A stretch of 64,000 bases of DNA from UTCHB3 sp002050155 (GCA_030584105.1 CP129491.1:3100001-3164000), one strand, 5' to 3'; positions 8,647 through 18,054 are shown, numbered from the stretch's first letter. Translations and numbers: made by a program. The notes: generated from the letters alone by a model not told the origin.

Positions 8647-8755
8647 TTTGGTGCGGCGGTTTTTTTTTGCTACGGCTTTTTTTTGGTGTGGCAGCTTTTT
8701 TTTTGTTTTTTGCGGTGATTTTTTGGTGTTATGGCTTTTTTTTTAAGAGCCGGAG
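8637..8755 (+). repeat. Degenerate T-tract array
   Basis: Just behind the rplS terminator lie about six poly-T runs of six to ten bases, each separated by a short G-rich piece (GGCAGC, GTGCGGCGG, GCTACGGC, GGTGTGGCAGC, GCGGTGA, GTTATGGC). The piece GTGTGGCAGC plus nine T occurs twice (ending near 8646 and 8703). It looks like repeated copying of the terminator's right arm and T run. No gene is present between 8581 and 8858. Confidence 0.6.
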
Positions 8756-8858
8756 GGTTGTTTGTGAAAAATTGCGCCTTTTATAAATATCAAAGCAGTG
8801 AGAAGCAAAACATTTTGAGACAAATATTTTTTAAACCAAACATCTTAACAGAAGCAAT

Positions 8859-9614
8859 ATGAAGTTAGGAATTTCACCGAACCTCCAAACGGGGATGTTC
8901 GCAACATTTCTGAAGAGCAAAATTAACTGCGAGATCGTATTTATGCCTGTTTCCAAACTTTCGGAAGCTGTACGGAACAGAGAGCTTGATCTTGCCCTGA
9001 TTCCGCCGCTTGATTTGCACAACGGTGGCGATTTCTGTGTATCCGGCAATCTGGGGATAGTATCAGACGGTGCATTTTCCAACAATTTTCTCTATTTCAA
9101 GCCGGGTGAACAAACGGTGCCAAAAATTACGCTTAAGGGTGATCTCTCATTTCACGATATAACGCTGCTGCGTATAGTTTTTCGGGAGCTTTACGGGATC
9201 GATCCTGAAACCGAACAATATGAAGGGGATATTGGCAAGGTAAATAATTTGCTCGTAGCGGGTGATGACAACTATCTAACCGGCAGGTTTGAACTCGGAA
9301 TGAACATAGTTGAAGAAGCGGTTGAATGTCTGAATTTTCCTTTAATTTCTTACATTTTGGTGTCATCAGTTGAAGAGACGCTGGAAGCAGTGCACAGAAA
9401 AGTAAGGGAGTTAAACGACTCGCTTTACGAATTTGGAAGTGATTATATTTCAACAACGGGTGTCTCAGAAAGGACTTTGGAATATCTTTCCGAGAACCTG
9501 CATCATCTCTCTTTCGAGCTTAATGATGAAATAATAGAGGCGTTGAAAAGTTTAATTTCAACGCCCTATTACTTTAATTTAACGGAAGATATTCCGGAAT
9601 TTACTTTGGTGTAG
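8859..9614 (+). CDS. MqnA/MqnD-like periplasmic-binding-fold protein (putative chorismate dehydratase family)
   Basis: 251 residues beginning MKLGISPNLQTGMFATFL, with the pattern of the menaquinone-biosynthesis MqnA/MqnD family: a short N-terminal strand, then KLSEAVRNRELDLALIPPLDL, which resembles the ligand-pocket segment of that family. MqnA makes 3-[(1-carboxyvinyl)oxy]benzoate from chorismate in the futalosine pathway. Similarity is seen at the fold level in the first half; the second half (helical, Glu/Leu-rich) is less typical, so this may be a divergent relative with another ligand. It stands alone between the rplS terminator and a small repeat array. Confidence 0.5.
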   Translation: MKLGISPNLQTGMFATFLKSKINCEIVFMPVSKLSEAVRNRELDLALIPPLDLHNGGDFCVSGNLGIVSDGAFSNNFLYFKPGEQTVPKITLKGDLSFHDITLLRIVFRELYGIDPETEQYEGDIGKVNNLLVAGDDNYLTGRFELGMNIVEEAVECLNFPLISYILVSSVEETLEAVHRKVRELNDSLYEFGSDYISTTGVSERTLEYLSENLHHLSFELNDEIIEALKSLISTPYYFNLTEDIPEFTLV

Positions 9615-9622
9615 CCGCCTCC

Positions 9623-9726
9623 GCTAAGCAAAGTTGCCATTGCTTGGTTTAGCCACCCGGCTAAGCAAAGTTGCCATTGCTTGGTTTAGTCGCCTCCGCT
9701 AAGCAAAGTTGCCATTGCTTAGTTTA
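9623..9726 (+). repeat. Three direct repeats with internal hairpin, downstream of the MqnA-like gene
   Basis: A core of about 29 bases beginning GCTAAGCAAAGTTGCC occurs three times, at 9623, 9660 and 9698 (spacing 37 and 38). Each copy contains AAGCAA and TTGCTT eight bases apart, so each can form a six-pair hairpin. The spacers (CCACCCG and CGCCTCC types) are less conserved. The array begins nine bases after the gene's stop codon and faces the end of the leftward serA gene, so it may act as a convergent termination zone. Confidence 0.75.
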
Positions 9727-9787
9727 ACTCACCACAAATTTTGGTATATCCGCAGAGAGAAAGAAATTCATCTGACGGAATAAGCAA

Positions 9788-10978
9788 TTATACCTGCACG
9801 AAAGAGAGATTAATAATCTCTTCGATCTGCCCGATTTCCTGAAGAGTATCTACTTTTAGTGATTGCTTCATTTTGATTGTACATTTCGCAACAAGTCCGC
9901 CGGCAAACACTTCATTTTCCATCTCTTCCACATTCACTTCGTCTTTCTTAATCACATTAAGAATTGCTGCAATAACGCCCGGTTTATCATAGTGTTTAAC
10001 AACCAGCTGGTAGTGTTCGTCGTCCCATTTGGCTTTATTTACCCAGTGAGCAATTACGCCGCTGTTGATAAATTCTTTGATAATGTTGAAAGTTTCTTCC
10101 GCCACGGCATCCTGTGCCTGCTCAGTTGAAGCGCCGATGTGGTGGGAGACATAGATATTCTTATTGTTCATTAATTTAGAGGAAACCTCGCCGGTTTTGC
10201 CTTCCGGTTCACCCGCAAACACATCAAGCCCGCAGAAGATATTTTTCTCTTCAATAGCTTCGAGCAGCGCATCTTCATCGATAACATCGGCTCTGGAAGT
10301 GTTGATTAGGATTGCATTGGGCTTCAGTAACTTGAACATATTCCGGTCGAACAATTTTTTAGTCTGATCGGTAAGTGGCAAGTGAATAGAAATAATATCG
10401 AGCATCGGGAGGATATTTTCCATCTCGCCAAAATCTTTCACACCGTATCCTTCGACTCTCGAAATATCTTTAGCATAGACATTCATACCGAAAGCAGCGG
10501 CTCTGGCGGCAACTTCTTTACCGATATTACCGAAACCAATAATACCTAAGTTCTTACCATAAAGCCCTTTAGCCTTTGAGTAGGTACCTTTGTTCCAAAC
10601 ACCGTTTCTGAAATCGGCAACATTATCGGGCAGTCTTCTGTCGATCGAGATCATTAATCCCATTGCCAGTTCCGCAACGGCGATCGAGTTTTTACCGGGG
10701 CAGTTAGCCACATAAACGCCTTTTCTATTAGCTGCGGGTATGTTGATGTTATTCACGCCCGCACCTGCACGAATAATAAGGTTTAGTTTTTCAGCATTAT
10801 TAATAGTAGCTTCATTAACTTTTGTAGAGCGAACAACGATAATATCGACATCTTTGGCAGCTTCGGGGAGGTCATTCTCGCCAAGTTTAGGCTGAAAGAT
10901 AACTTCCAAACCGCTTTCGGTCATTTTATTCATATACTTTTCAGGAAACTGGTCAGCAATTAATACTTTCAGTGACAT
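9788..10978 (-). CDS. serA: D-3-phosphoglycerate dehydrogenase
   Basis: NAD-dependent oxidation of 3-phosphoglycerate, the first step of serine synthesis. About 396 residues: a substrate domain, a Rossmann NAD-binding domain with GLYGKNLGIIGFGNIGKEVA, the catalytic arginine in LINTSRADVID, the glutamate in GLDVFAGEPEG and the histidine in SHHIGAST, and a C-terminal ACT-like domain (HYDKPGVIAAILNVIKK) that normally senses serine. The ATG at 10978 is preceded by GGAG on the coding strand; another ATG four codons upstream overlaps the hutU stop by one base. It is the last gene of the leftward add-orf-hutU-serA operon. Confidence 0.9.
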   Translation of the reverse strand: MSLKVLIADQFPEKYMNKMTESGLEVIFQPKLGENDLPEAAKDVDIIVVRSTKVNEATINNAEKLNLIIRAGAGVNNINIPAANRKGVYVANCPGKNSIAVAELAMGLMISIDRRLPDNVADFRNGVWNKGTYSKAKGLYGKNLGIIGFGNIGKEVAARAAAFGMNVYAKDISRVEGYGVKDFGEMENILPMLDIISIHLPLTDQTKKLFDRNMFKLLKPNAILINTSRADVIDEDALLEAIEEKNIFCGLDVFAGEPEGKTGEVSSKLMNNKNIYVSHHIGASTEQAQDAVAEETFNIIKEFINSGVIAHWVNKAKWDDEHYQLVVKHYDKPGVIAAILNVIKKDEVNVEEMENEVFAGGLVAKCTIKMKQSLKVDTLQEIGQIEEIINLSFVQV

Positions 10979-10989
10979 ATATTTCTCCA

Positions 10990-12654
10990 TTATTTATTTT
11001 TTAGCATAGGTACATTAACACCCTTCGAGAGGGCATTGTCTATCGCCCGTTGGTATCCGGCGTCTGCGTGTCTGGCAATTCCCATTCCCGGGTCAGAAGT
11101 GAGAACTCTTTGCAGCCTTTCAGCGGCTTCTTCTGAACCATCGGCAACAATAACCATCCCTGCGTGAATGGAATTACCGATACCGACGCCCCCGCCGTGG
11201 TGTACGGAAACCCATGAGGCACCATTAACGGCGTTAATAAGGGCGTTAAGAATGGGCCAATCGGCGATTGCATCGCTGCCGTCTTTCATTGCTTCAGTTT
11301 CCCGATAGGGAGAAGCGACGGAGCCGCAATCGAGGTGATCGCGCCCGATCACGATGGGAGCCTTAACTTTACCATCGGCGACAAGTTTATTAAAAATCAG
11401 CCCCATTTCGGCTCTTTCGCCGTAGCTTAGCCAGCAAATTCGCGAAGGTAAACCCTGAAAGTGGACTTTTTGGCGCGCCATATTCAGCCAGTTATGCAGC
11501 GATTTGTTCTCGGGGAAGGCATCTTTAACGGCTTGATCCGTAGTGTAAATATCTTCGGGGTCGCCCGAAAGCGCCGCCCACCTGAAGGGTCCGCTGCCGT
11601 CGCAGAACAGAGGTCTTATATATTCAGGCACGAACCCGGGAATATCGAATGCGTTATTAACTCCGTTGGCAAAGGCTTCGCCTCTTATGTTGTTACCGTA
11701 ATCGAAAGTAACGGCACCTCGTTGCATTAACCCGAGCATCGCGCGCACATGGATATTGATAGTATCTTGTGCCTGAATGATATATTGTTCAGGGTTAGAT
11801 TTTCGCAGTTCAAGGGCTTCTTCAAGCGACATCCCCATAGGCACATAGCCGTTAAGGGTATCGTGTGCCGAAGTTTGGTCGGTAACAATATCGGGAGTAA
11901 TATTTCTGTTGAATAATTCGGGCAACACATCTGCAGCGTTTCCGACAAGCCCGACTGAAATACTTTCGCCTTTTTCTTTCGCTTCCAGCACAATTTTTAA
12001 TGCTTCATCCAAATCTTCAGAAAGGATATCGATATAGCCGGTGTCAAGCCTTTTTTGAATGCGGGCTTTATCTACTTCAATCCCTAAGAAAGTTGCGCCG
12101 TTCATAGTGGCAGCAAGCGGTTGAGCGCCACCCATGCCTCCAAGCCCGGAGGTAACGAGAAGTTTTCCTTTCAACGAACCTCCGAATTTCTGTCTGGCGC
12201 ACTCGGCAAAAGTTTCATAAGTACCCTGCAGGATACCCTGCGTGCCGATGTAAATCCAGCTGCCTGCGGTCATTTGCCCGTACATCGTAAGCCCGAGTGC
12301 TTCAAGGCGGCGAAATTCATCCCAGTTGCCCCATCTTGGCACCAACATAGCGTTGGAAATTAAGACTCGCGGTGCATTTTTGTGGCTTTTGAAGACAGCA
12401 ACCGGTTTGCCGGATTGCACGAGCAGCGTTTCGTCGTTTTCTAAGTTTTTTAGGGATTCGATAATTGCGTCGTAGGCTTCCCAGTTGCGGGCAGCCTTCC
12501 CTTTTCCGCCGTAAACGATAAGTTCAGCGGGGTTTTCAGCCACTTCAGGGTCGAGGTTGTTCATTAACATCCTCATAGCGGCTTCCTGCACCCATCCTTT
12601 GCAATGCAGCTTCGGGCCGTGCGGGGCTTTAATAATTCTGTTTTGAGAACTCAT
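10990..12654 (-). CDS. hutU: Urocanate hydratase
   Basis: Second enzyme of histidine degradation: converts urocanate to imidazolonepropionate using tightly bound NAD. The 554 residues are of standard length. Recognisable are NPAELIVYGGKGKAARNWEAYD near the N-terminus, the glycine-rich segment VTSGLGGMGGAQPLA and the active-site region IGRDHLDCGSVASPYRETE, which includes the conserved cysteine. No other hut gene is nearby; here it sits two bases after a small unknown gene and one base overlaps an alternative serA start. Histidine breakdown to glutamate would need hutH, hutI and a later step elsewhere. Confidence 0.96.
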   Translation of the reverse strand: MSSQNRIIKAPHGPKLHCKGWVQEAAMRMLMNNLDPEVAENPAELIVYGGKGKAARNWEAYDAIIESLKNLENDETLLVQSGKPVAVFKSHKNAPRVLISNAMLVPRWGNWDEFRRLEALGLTMYGQMTAGSWIYIGTQGILQGTYETFAECARQKFGGSLKGKLLVTSGLGGMGGAQPLAATMNGATFLGIEVDKARIQKRLDTGYIDILSEDLDEALKIVLEAKEKGESISVGLVGNAADVLPELFNRNITPDIVTDQTSAHDTLNGYVPMGMSLEEALELRKSNPEQYIIQAQDTINIHVRAMLGLMQRGAVTFDYGNNIRGEAFANGVNNAFDIPGFVPEYIRPLFCDGSGPFRWAALSGDPEDIYTTDQAVKDAFPENKSLHNWLNMARQKVHFQGLPSRICWLSYGERAEMGLIFNKLVADGKVKAPIVIGRDHLDCGSVASPYRETEAMKDGSDAIADWPILNALINAVNGASWVSVHHGGGVGIGNSIHAGMVIVADGSEEAAERLQRVLTSDPGMGIARHADAGYQRAIDNALSKGVNVPMLKNK

Positions 12655-12656
12655 AA

Positions 12657-12998
12657 CTACTTATCCTGAAAATAGTTAGTTACAATGTTTGAATATTGTT
12701 TTTCGAGAGATTTCAGAAAGAACCTTTTAATAAACCCTGCACTTTTAATCTGTTTTTTCAGATGTTGAGCGTTGGTAACAATCAGGTTTTTCAGAGCGAA
12801 ATACTCGTCTTTAGTAAATTTAACTTCGTTTGATTCGTTCATTTTAGCGGTTATCGATTTTAGCAGTTTTGAGTGTTTAATCATCTGCAAATCACTGCTG
12901 CCTTCGGTTTGTTTCAGCGCTTGTTTAATGAACTGAAGTATTACTTTTTTATCATTCTTTTGAAATTCTAAGTTATAATTTCTAAGTGCTATTTTCAT
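12657..12998 (-). CDS. Small hypothetical helical protein in the add-hutU operon
   Basis: 113 residues, Lys-rich and predicted from composition to be mostly helical (VILQFIKQALKQTEG, FALKNLIVTNAQHLKKQI). I do not recognise a family. There is no signal peptide or membrane segment. Its gene is tightly packed: 18 bases from the end of add and two bases before the hutU start, which supports it being real and co-translated. It could be an accessory protein for one of its neighbours, but nothing in the sequence shows this. Confidence 0.75.
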   Translation of the reverse strand: MKIALRNYNLEFQKNDKKVILQFIKQALKQTEGSSDLQMIKHSKLLKSITAKMNESNEVKFTKDEYFALKNLIVTNAQHLKKQIKSAGFIKRFFLKSLEKQYSNIVTNYFQDK

Positions 12999-13016
12999 CG
13001 TTTCTTAGAATAGTTA

Positions 13017-14132
13017 TTAAATTTGAAGTGAAGTTAAAGTGTTTCTCATCGCCAGATAGCCCGGTTTAATGACATCGTAGATCAGCCTGATTCTTTCGTT
13101 ATGATGAATAAAGGCAGATTTCATGGCATTGATGGTTATTTTTTCGACATCGTCTAAGTTAAGGTCAAAAGTCTGCACGGCAGTTAAAAATTCCTTCGTC
13201 ATCGAAGTGTCGCTCATCAGACAGTTATCCGTGTTGATGGTTACCCTGAACTTATTCTTATACAAAATTTTGAAAGGGTGTTTCTCTAATGATTCAACTG
13301 CGCCGGTGTGTACATTGCTTAGCAGGCAGCACTCGATCGGTATTCTTTTATCGAGCACATACTGCGCCAAATCGCCCAAGCCGGTTACAGTTTCGCCGTC
13401 TTCAGCGAAAGTCATATCTTCGGTAAGCCTTGTGCCGTGCCCAATTCTGTGTGCGCCACACCACTGAATAGCCTGCCAGATCGATTCTTTACCGAAAGCT
13501 TCACCGGCATGGATGGTTATGTTAAAGTTTTCGCGTTGAATAAACTGAAAGGCTTCGATGTGTTTTTTTGGAGGGTAGCCACCCTCTTCCCCTGCGAGAT
13601 CGAATCCGACAACGCCTTTTTTCCTGAAGTTCACGGCAAGTTCTGCGATCTCAAGCGTGTCTTTCATATTTCTCATGCCGCAGAGTAACAAGCCATACTC
13701 TACCTTAAACTTTTCTTTACCTTCTTCCAAGCCCTCGAGCACTGCAGTAACCACATCATCCATATATAGCCCTTTTTGTGTGTGGAAGATGGGTGCAAAC
13801 CTGATTTCTACATAGCAAACGCCGTCGTTGCGCATATCTTCCATCATTTCAAGCGCCACGCGTTTTAGCGCATCTTTTGTTTGCATAACGGCGCAAGTAT
13901 GCTCGAAGCCCTGCAGATACTCTACTAAGTTGCCTTTATTAGCACCTCTATGGAACCACTTCTTCAGTTCTACGGGGTCTCTAGTCGGAAGTTTATCATA
14001 GCCGGTTTCTTCGGCGAGTTCAATAATTGTTTGCGGTCTCAGGGTACCGTCAAGGTGTTCATGCAATAACACCTTAGGGACAGATCTAATAATTTCTTCA
14101 GTTGTCAAGAAAAACCTCTTTTTAAACATCAA
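13017..14132 (-). CDS. add: Adenosine deaminase family protein
   Basis: Zinc hydrolase that deaminates adenosine or a related purine nucleoside. The 371 residues have the metal-binding HxH in VPKVLLHEHLDGTLRP, the third histidine and the catalytic glutamate region in ITIHAGEAFGKESIWQAI, then HRIGHGTRL and the aspartate near TINTDNCLMSDT. This pattern fits adenosine deaminase well; the related aminodeoxyfutalosine deaminases share the fold and cannot be excluded. It is the first gene of a leftward four-gene operon. Two adjacent Met codons (14132, 14129) are both possible starts. Confidence 0.9.
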   Translation of the reverse strand: MMFKKRFFLTTEEIIRSVPKVLLHEHLDGTLRPQTIIELAEETGYDKLPTRDPVELKKWFHRGANKGNLVEYLQGFEHTCAVMQTKDALKRVALEMMEDMRNDGVCYVEIRFAPIFHTQKGLYMDDVVTAVLEGLEEGKEKFKVEYGLLLCGMRNMKDTLEIAELAVNFRKKGVVGFDLAGEEGGYPPKKHIEAFQFIQRENFNITIHAGEAFGKESIWQAIQWCGAHRIGHGTRLTEDMTFAEDGETVTGLGDLAQYVLDKRIPIECCLLSNVHTGAVESLEKHPFKILYKNKFRVTINTDNCLMSDTSMTKEFLTAVQTFDLNLDDVEKITINAMKSAFIHHNERIRLIYDVIKPGYLAMRNTLTSLQI

Positions 14133-14146
14133 ATTTATCGATAATA

Positions 14147-14176
14147 TTGGTGAAAATCAATTTTTTCGTAAATTTT
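14147..14176 (+). promoter_or_regulatory. Possible promoter of the TPR protein gene
   Basis: TTGGTG (14147-14152) and TAAATTTT (14169-14176) are 16 bases apart. The second is one base off the Bacteroidetes -7 pattern TAnnTTTG. It lies about 100 bases before the ATG at 14274. Confidence 0.35.
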
Positions 14177-14273
14177 AAGGAAAGGAGTAAGTGTTAAAAG
14201 GGATTAAGTTTTGTATATGCAACGAAAACTGAGTAATTTTACAAATCAAAAATCTGAAACTTCGGAGAAAACA

Positions 14274-15446
14274 ATGAAAAAAATCAACTTACTTTTTTCG
14301 GGTCTGATCCTGTTGAGCCTTATGCTCTCGGGTTATCAATGTTCTTCCGCCGAGATGTCGAGCGCAAAACTTTACATCCAGCAGAAGAATTGGGATAAAG
14401 CCACCGAATCGTTGAACAAAGAGATAGCAAAAAACCCCAACAGTGATGAAGCATACTATTGGTTGGGTATTGTATGCCAGGAGAAAGATGATATAAAGGG
14501 GATGGCAGAGAACTTCAAGAAGTCGTTGGAGATCAGCCAGCAATTCCGTTCAAATATAGATCAAATTACACAAAGCAAATGGGCAGAGTCTTTCAATGCG
14601 GGTGTGGGCTTCTACAACAAGGCGGCTCAGTCAAAATCTAAAGATTCTACTACAATGTATTTAGATAAATCGCTTGAGAAATTTAACGATGCTATCTTTT
14701 TAGAGCCGGACTCGATAGAGGCATACAAAATTGTTTCGATGATCTATCTGAACAAAGGTGAAGATGATAATGCAGTGCCGGTTTTGGAGAAAATAATAGA
14801 TAAGCACGGTTCGGATTTTGCATACATTCAGCTGGCTGATATATATCAGAAAAAAGGCGATGCCTCAGCAAGTGCATATAAGTCTTCAAAAAATGCAGCA
14901 GACAGCGTAAATGCGCACAACCTTTACCTGAAAGCGCTTGATATTTCAAAGAAGGGGTTGAATGCACATCCGGGTAATGAGTCGATTCTTCAAAACCTTG
15001 CATCAATTTACGCAGCCTTAAACCAGACGGAAGAAGGCGCTGCATTGTTTGAAAGCGAGGTTAAAAAGAACCCGAAAAGCAAAACAGCGCGCCTGTACTT
15101 CGGTATTTTCTTAACAAATGTGCAGAACTATACCGGTGCCGTTGCAGAATTTGCCGAGGTGCTCAGTCTTGATCCGCAATTTTCCGATGCTTATTACTAT
15201 GAGAGTTTCGCTTACTACAACTGGGGTTTAACCATCTTGAAAAGTGCGGAAAAGAACAACAAAGACGGCAGAGAAGAAGCCAAACCTAAATTTGAACTTT
15301 GCATTGAAAATGCGAAAAAATACAATGATTCTGAAAAAGGCTCTAAAGAAAAAAGAGGCTACGATCTTTTGTTCAACGCTTATTCCCGTTTAAGCATGAC
15401 AAAAGAAAGGGAAGAAGTTCAGAAAATTTTAGAAAACTGGAAATAA
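14274..15446 (+). CDS. TPR-repeat (lipo)protein
   Basis: About 390 residues. The start chosen is the ATG at 14274, supported by GGAG at 14264-14267; it gives a clear signal sequence (MKKINLLFSGLILLSLMLSG) with a cysteine at residue 24, although the lipobox is not ideal. The rest is tetratricopeptide repeats, for example NWDKATESLNKEIAKNPNSD and YTGAVAEFAEVLSLDPQFSD, which form protein-binding superhelices. It probably sits in the periplasm or on a membrane and acts as a scaffold. The next gene (DUF3467) begins one base after its stop. Confidence 0.85.
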   Translation: MKKINLLFSGLILLSLMLSGYQCSSAEMSSAKLYIQQKNWDKATESLNKEIAKNPNSDEAYYWLGIVCQEKDDIKGMAENFKKSLEISQQFRSNIDQITQSKWAESFNAGVGFYNKAAQSKSKDSTTMYLDKSLEKFNDAIFLEPDSIEAYKIVSMIYLNKGEDDNAVPVLEKIIDKHGSDFAYIQLADIYQKKGDASASAYKSSKNAADSVNAHNLYLKALDISKKGLNAHPGNESILQNLASIYAALNQTEEGAALFESEVKKNPKSKTARLYFGIFLTNVQNYTGAVAEFAEVLSLDPQFSDAYYYESFAYYNWGLTILKSAEKNNKDGREEAKPKFELCIENAKKYNDSEKGSKEKRGYDLLFNAYSRLSMTKEREEVQKILENWK

Positions 15447-15447
15447 C

Positions 15448-15786
15448 ATGAGCCAAAATCCGAAAGACCAGGAAGCTCCGCAGCAGCAACAACAGTTAAA
15501 TGTTGAACTTGGTGAGAAAGAAGCCGAGGGTATCTATTCCAACCTCGCTTTTATTACGCACTCGCCGGCGGAATTTGTAATAGATTTCACGAGGATTTTG
15601 CCCGGGTTACCGAAGGCAAAAGTTCTTTCAAGGATAATTACCACACCGCAGCACGCAAAGATGCTTTTGCGGGCGCTTGCGGACAATATAGACAAGTATG
15701 AAAACCGCTTTGGTGAAATAAACATTGACTTTCCGCAGGAGCAACAATTCGGATTTCCTACCCCAAGAACTGAAAAGTTCAACTGA
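15448..15786 (+). CDS. DUF3467 family protein
   Basis: 112 residues: a Gln-rich leader (QEAPQQQQQLNVEL) and then the DUF3467 core with GIYSNLAFITHSPAEFVIDFTRILPG and the segment ITTPQHAKMLLRALADNIDKYE. The family is widespread in Bacteroidota and has no established function that I know of. It has no signal peptide, so it should be cytosolic, unlike the TPR protein encoded one base upstream. A strong terminator follows 20 bases after the stop. Confidence 0.9.
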   Translation: MSQNPKDQEAPQQQQQLNVELGEKEAEGIYSNLAFITHSPAEFVIDFTRILPGLPKAKVLSRIITTPQHAKMLLRALADNIDKYENRFGEINIDFPQEQQFGFPTPRTEKFN

Positions 15787-15805
15787 TCTTACTGCAATGG
15801 AAAAA

Positions 15806-15841
15806 GAGGCTGCCGGCAGAGGCGGCCTCTTTTTTTTTTTA
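15806..15841 (+). terminator. Rho-independent terminator after the TPR/DUF3467 pair
   Basis: GAGGCTGCC (15806-15814) pairs with GGCGGCCTC (15821-15829, one mismatch) around a six-base loop and runs into eleven or more T. Confidence 0.9.
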
Positions 15842-15984
15842 CAATTCACACTTTTTTTAATATATTCTCTGTTTTGGAACCGTTTCCGGTTAACTTATGG
15901 CAGTGAACCGGAAAATTTATTTGTAAACAATAAAAATTATAAGTAAATTGCCGGGTATATTTTAATCATAAAGACGAGACTTCA

Positions 15985-18054
15985 GTGAAACTTATTACCA
16001 AAGAGATTTTAGTTGCTTCGGTGATTCTCCTGTTGGTTCTCTCAGGATGTGATATAGTCTCAGATCCAAAATTGCCTACATGGGATGTTGAGTTCAATTT
16101 ACCATTTGTAAACAGAACCTACACCCTTAAAGAGATAATTGAGAGAGATACAACAAACTTGAAACTCCGTGGTGACACGGCGTTAATAGTTTACGAACAA
16201 CAACAGGATTTAAATCCGATCAGGATAGAAAACCGGATGACGATGGTGGCGCCATCTCAGTCTATTTCCACAACTGTTGGGTCAATCACAATAGATGCAA
16301 TCAATCCAATAGCACAAGATATAAGAATGACCTCATGGGCGCCGGTGACGCCGGGTCAGGCTCAGGTAGTTCCCCCGATAAACAATAAACCGGTTAGTCA
16401 ACCGTTGGATAGAATTAAGTCTTTTGAAGTAGCTGAGTTAAGTGCGGGTTCCGCTTCTGTGAAATTCAGAAATGAGAACGGGCCTTTTCAGATGATAATT
16501 TCTAATATTGTCCTCAAATCAGCGCAAGCACACACCTATTTAAATCGTACAATTCCTCAAAATTCAACGATATTATCGGATAATTCAACTATCACATTAG
16601 ACCAAAATCAGGAAAGAACGGTAGTATTCCCACTTGCGGGTGTTACTATTGTTGATTCATTAGTGCTTGAGTTTAATGTATCCACTCCGGGAAGTGGTGG
16701 TTCGTCCGTTATGATTCCGGCAAACCCGGTAACAAAAGTTAATGCTTCATTTTCAGGGATAGTGCTTAAAGGGATGAAAGGAGTTGTGCCTCGTCAAAAC
16801 CCAATTACACAATCCAAGACGGTTTCCGTTGACGATTCAACTTATTACTCGCATATAAACTTTGATTCAGGAAGCATGTCTTTTACGGTTAATAACTCAA
16901 TAGATGTGCCGCTTCTTATAACGCTTAGTATCCCTGAGATGAAAAAGCCCGATGGCAGTAATTTTTTAGAGCATATTTCGGTGCCTGCAAAAGGAAACAC
17001 AAACCTGAATATTCCTAACCTGAAAAATTACTCTCTTAATTCTACCGGCGGGTTAAAAAACAGCATTACTTACACCGCAAGTGCAGAGAATATAGTTCAA
17101 CCGGGTGTTAAAAGCACAATTTTAACAACGGACAGCATCGTCTCTAACATCACTATGAGTAATTTAGTGATTGAAAGTATAACCGGTAAAGTTAAACCGG
17201 CAATACTTCGGGTTGTTGAAACCGATATTGGCATTAACCTACGGGATTTGCAGGGTAATTTCCGTTATGGGACTTTGGACCTGAAGAACTCGCAGGTGAG
17301 TTTCCATGTTGGGAAAGCCACCACATTTGATGTGATTTTTGGCGGCAGACTTAAAGGTACTAACGGAGTTAATAACGCAGAGCTCCCGGTTCCACCTACT
17401 GTAATTGGTGCGGGTGTATCTGAAATCAAGCTTAACCCTAATGATGTTGAAAACTTTATACTTGCCTTCCCGAATAATCTTCCGCACACACTGACTGCCG
17501 TCGGCGAAAGCAGGCTGAACCCGACCTATAAAGAGGGAACTGCCAAGATGATCGACTCGGTTTACGGCTATGCAACGCTTGAATTTCCCACTTATGTAGG
17601 AATATCAAACGGCAGATACTCTGACACTGTGGATGTTGATTTTTCATCTTCAGACTCCAGCGATCTGGAAAATGCAAACTATGCAGAAATTACGATGATT
17701 ATCGATAACTCAATTGCTTCGAGCCTCCAGTTTTCGGGTACATTTCTCGATAAAAATTATCGCCCGATGATGAACCTCATCCCAAACAACCCGGGAAACG
17801 ACTCCACCATTTTAGTTCACGGTGGTACCGTCGGCGCTGATGATCGGGTGATTGCTCCGGCGAGGGACAGCATTGTGATTAAATTAGTTAACCAAGATTT
17901 TAAGAATTTCCAAAAATCTAAGTACCTTCTCGTTACTTTCAGGTTGAATACTTCGAAACCGGGCGGTGCGCCGGTTAAGTTCTACGCAAACGACAAAGTT
18001 AGCATCAGGGTATATGGAAAATTCTCCTACAAAGTTGACTTAAATGAGAAATAG
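15985..18054 (+). CDS. Large hypothetical lipoprotein
   Basis: 689 residues starting at a GTG codon. A clean lipoprotein signal is visible (SVILLLVLSGCDIVSD), so the mature protein is lipid-anchored at Cys22. The rest is rich in Ser, Thr, Asn and Val with short beta-like stretches and resembles surface beta-sandwich proteins. I do not recognise a named domain. The next gene, a probable outer-membrane barrel, has its AGGAGG overlapping this gene's stop region, so both are made together and probably act as a pair at the outer membrane. Confidence 0.85.
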   Translation: MKLITKEILVASVILLLVLSGCDIVSDPKLPTWDVEFNLPFVNRTYTLKEIIERDTTNLKLRGDTALIVYEQQQDLNPIRIENRMTMVAPSQSISTTVGSITIDAINPIAQDIRMTSWAPVTPGQAQVVPPINNKPVSQPLDRIKSFEVAELSAGSASVKFRNENGPFQMIISNIVLKSAQAHTYLNRTIPQNSTILSDNSTITLDQNQERTVVFPLAGVTIVDSLVLEFNVSTPGSGGSSVMIPANPVTKVNASFSGIVLKGMKGVVPRQNPITQSKTVSVDDSTYYSHINFDSGSMSFTVNNSIDVPLLITLSIPEMKKPDGSNFLEHISVPAKGNTNLNIPNLKNYSLNSTGGLKNSITYTASAENIVQPGVKSTILTTDSIVSNITMSNLVIESITGKVKPAILRVVETDIGINLRDLQGNFRYGTLDLKNSQVSFHVGKATTFDVIFGGRLKGTNGVNNAELPVPPTVIGAGVSEIKLNPNDVENFILAFPNNLPHTLTAVGESRLNPTYKEGTAKMIDSVYGYATLEFPTYVGISNGRYSDTVDVDFSSSDSSDLENANYAEITMIIDNSIASSLQFSGTFLDKNYRPMMNLIPNNPGNDSTILVHGGTVGADDRVIAPARDSIVIKLVNQDFKNFQKSKYLLVTFRLNTSKPGGAPVKFYANDKVSIRVYGKFSYKVDLNEK

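Noticed and set aside
9623..9726. Possible CRISPR array
   Set aside because: Only three units, spacers of eight or nine bases that resemble one another, and no cas genes nearby.
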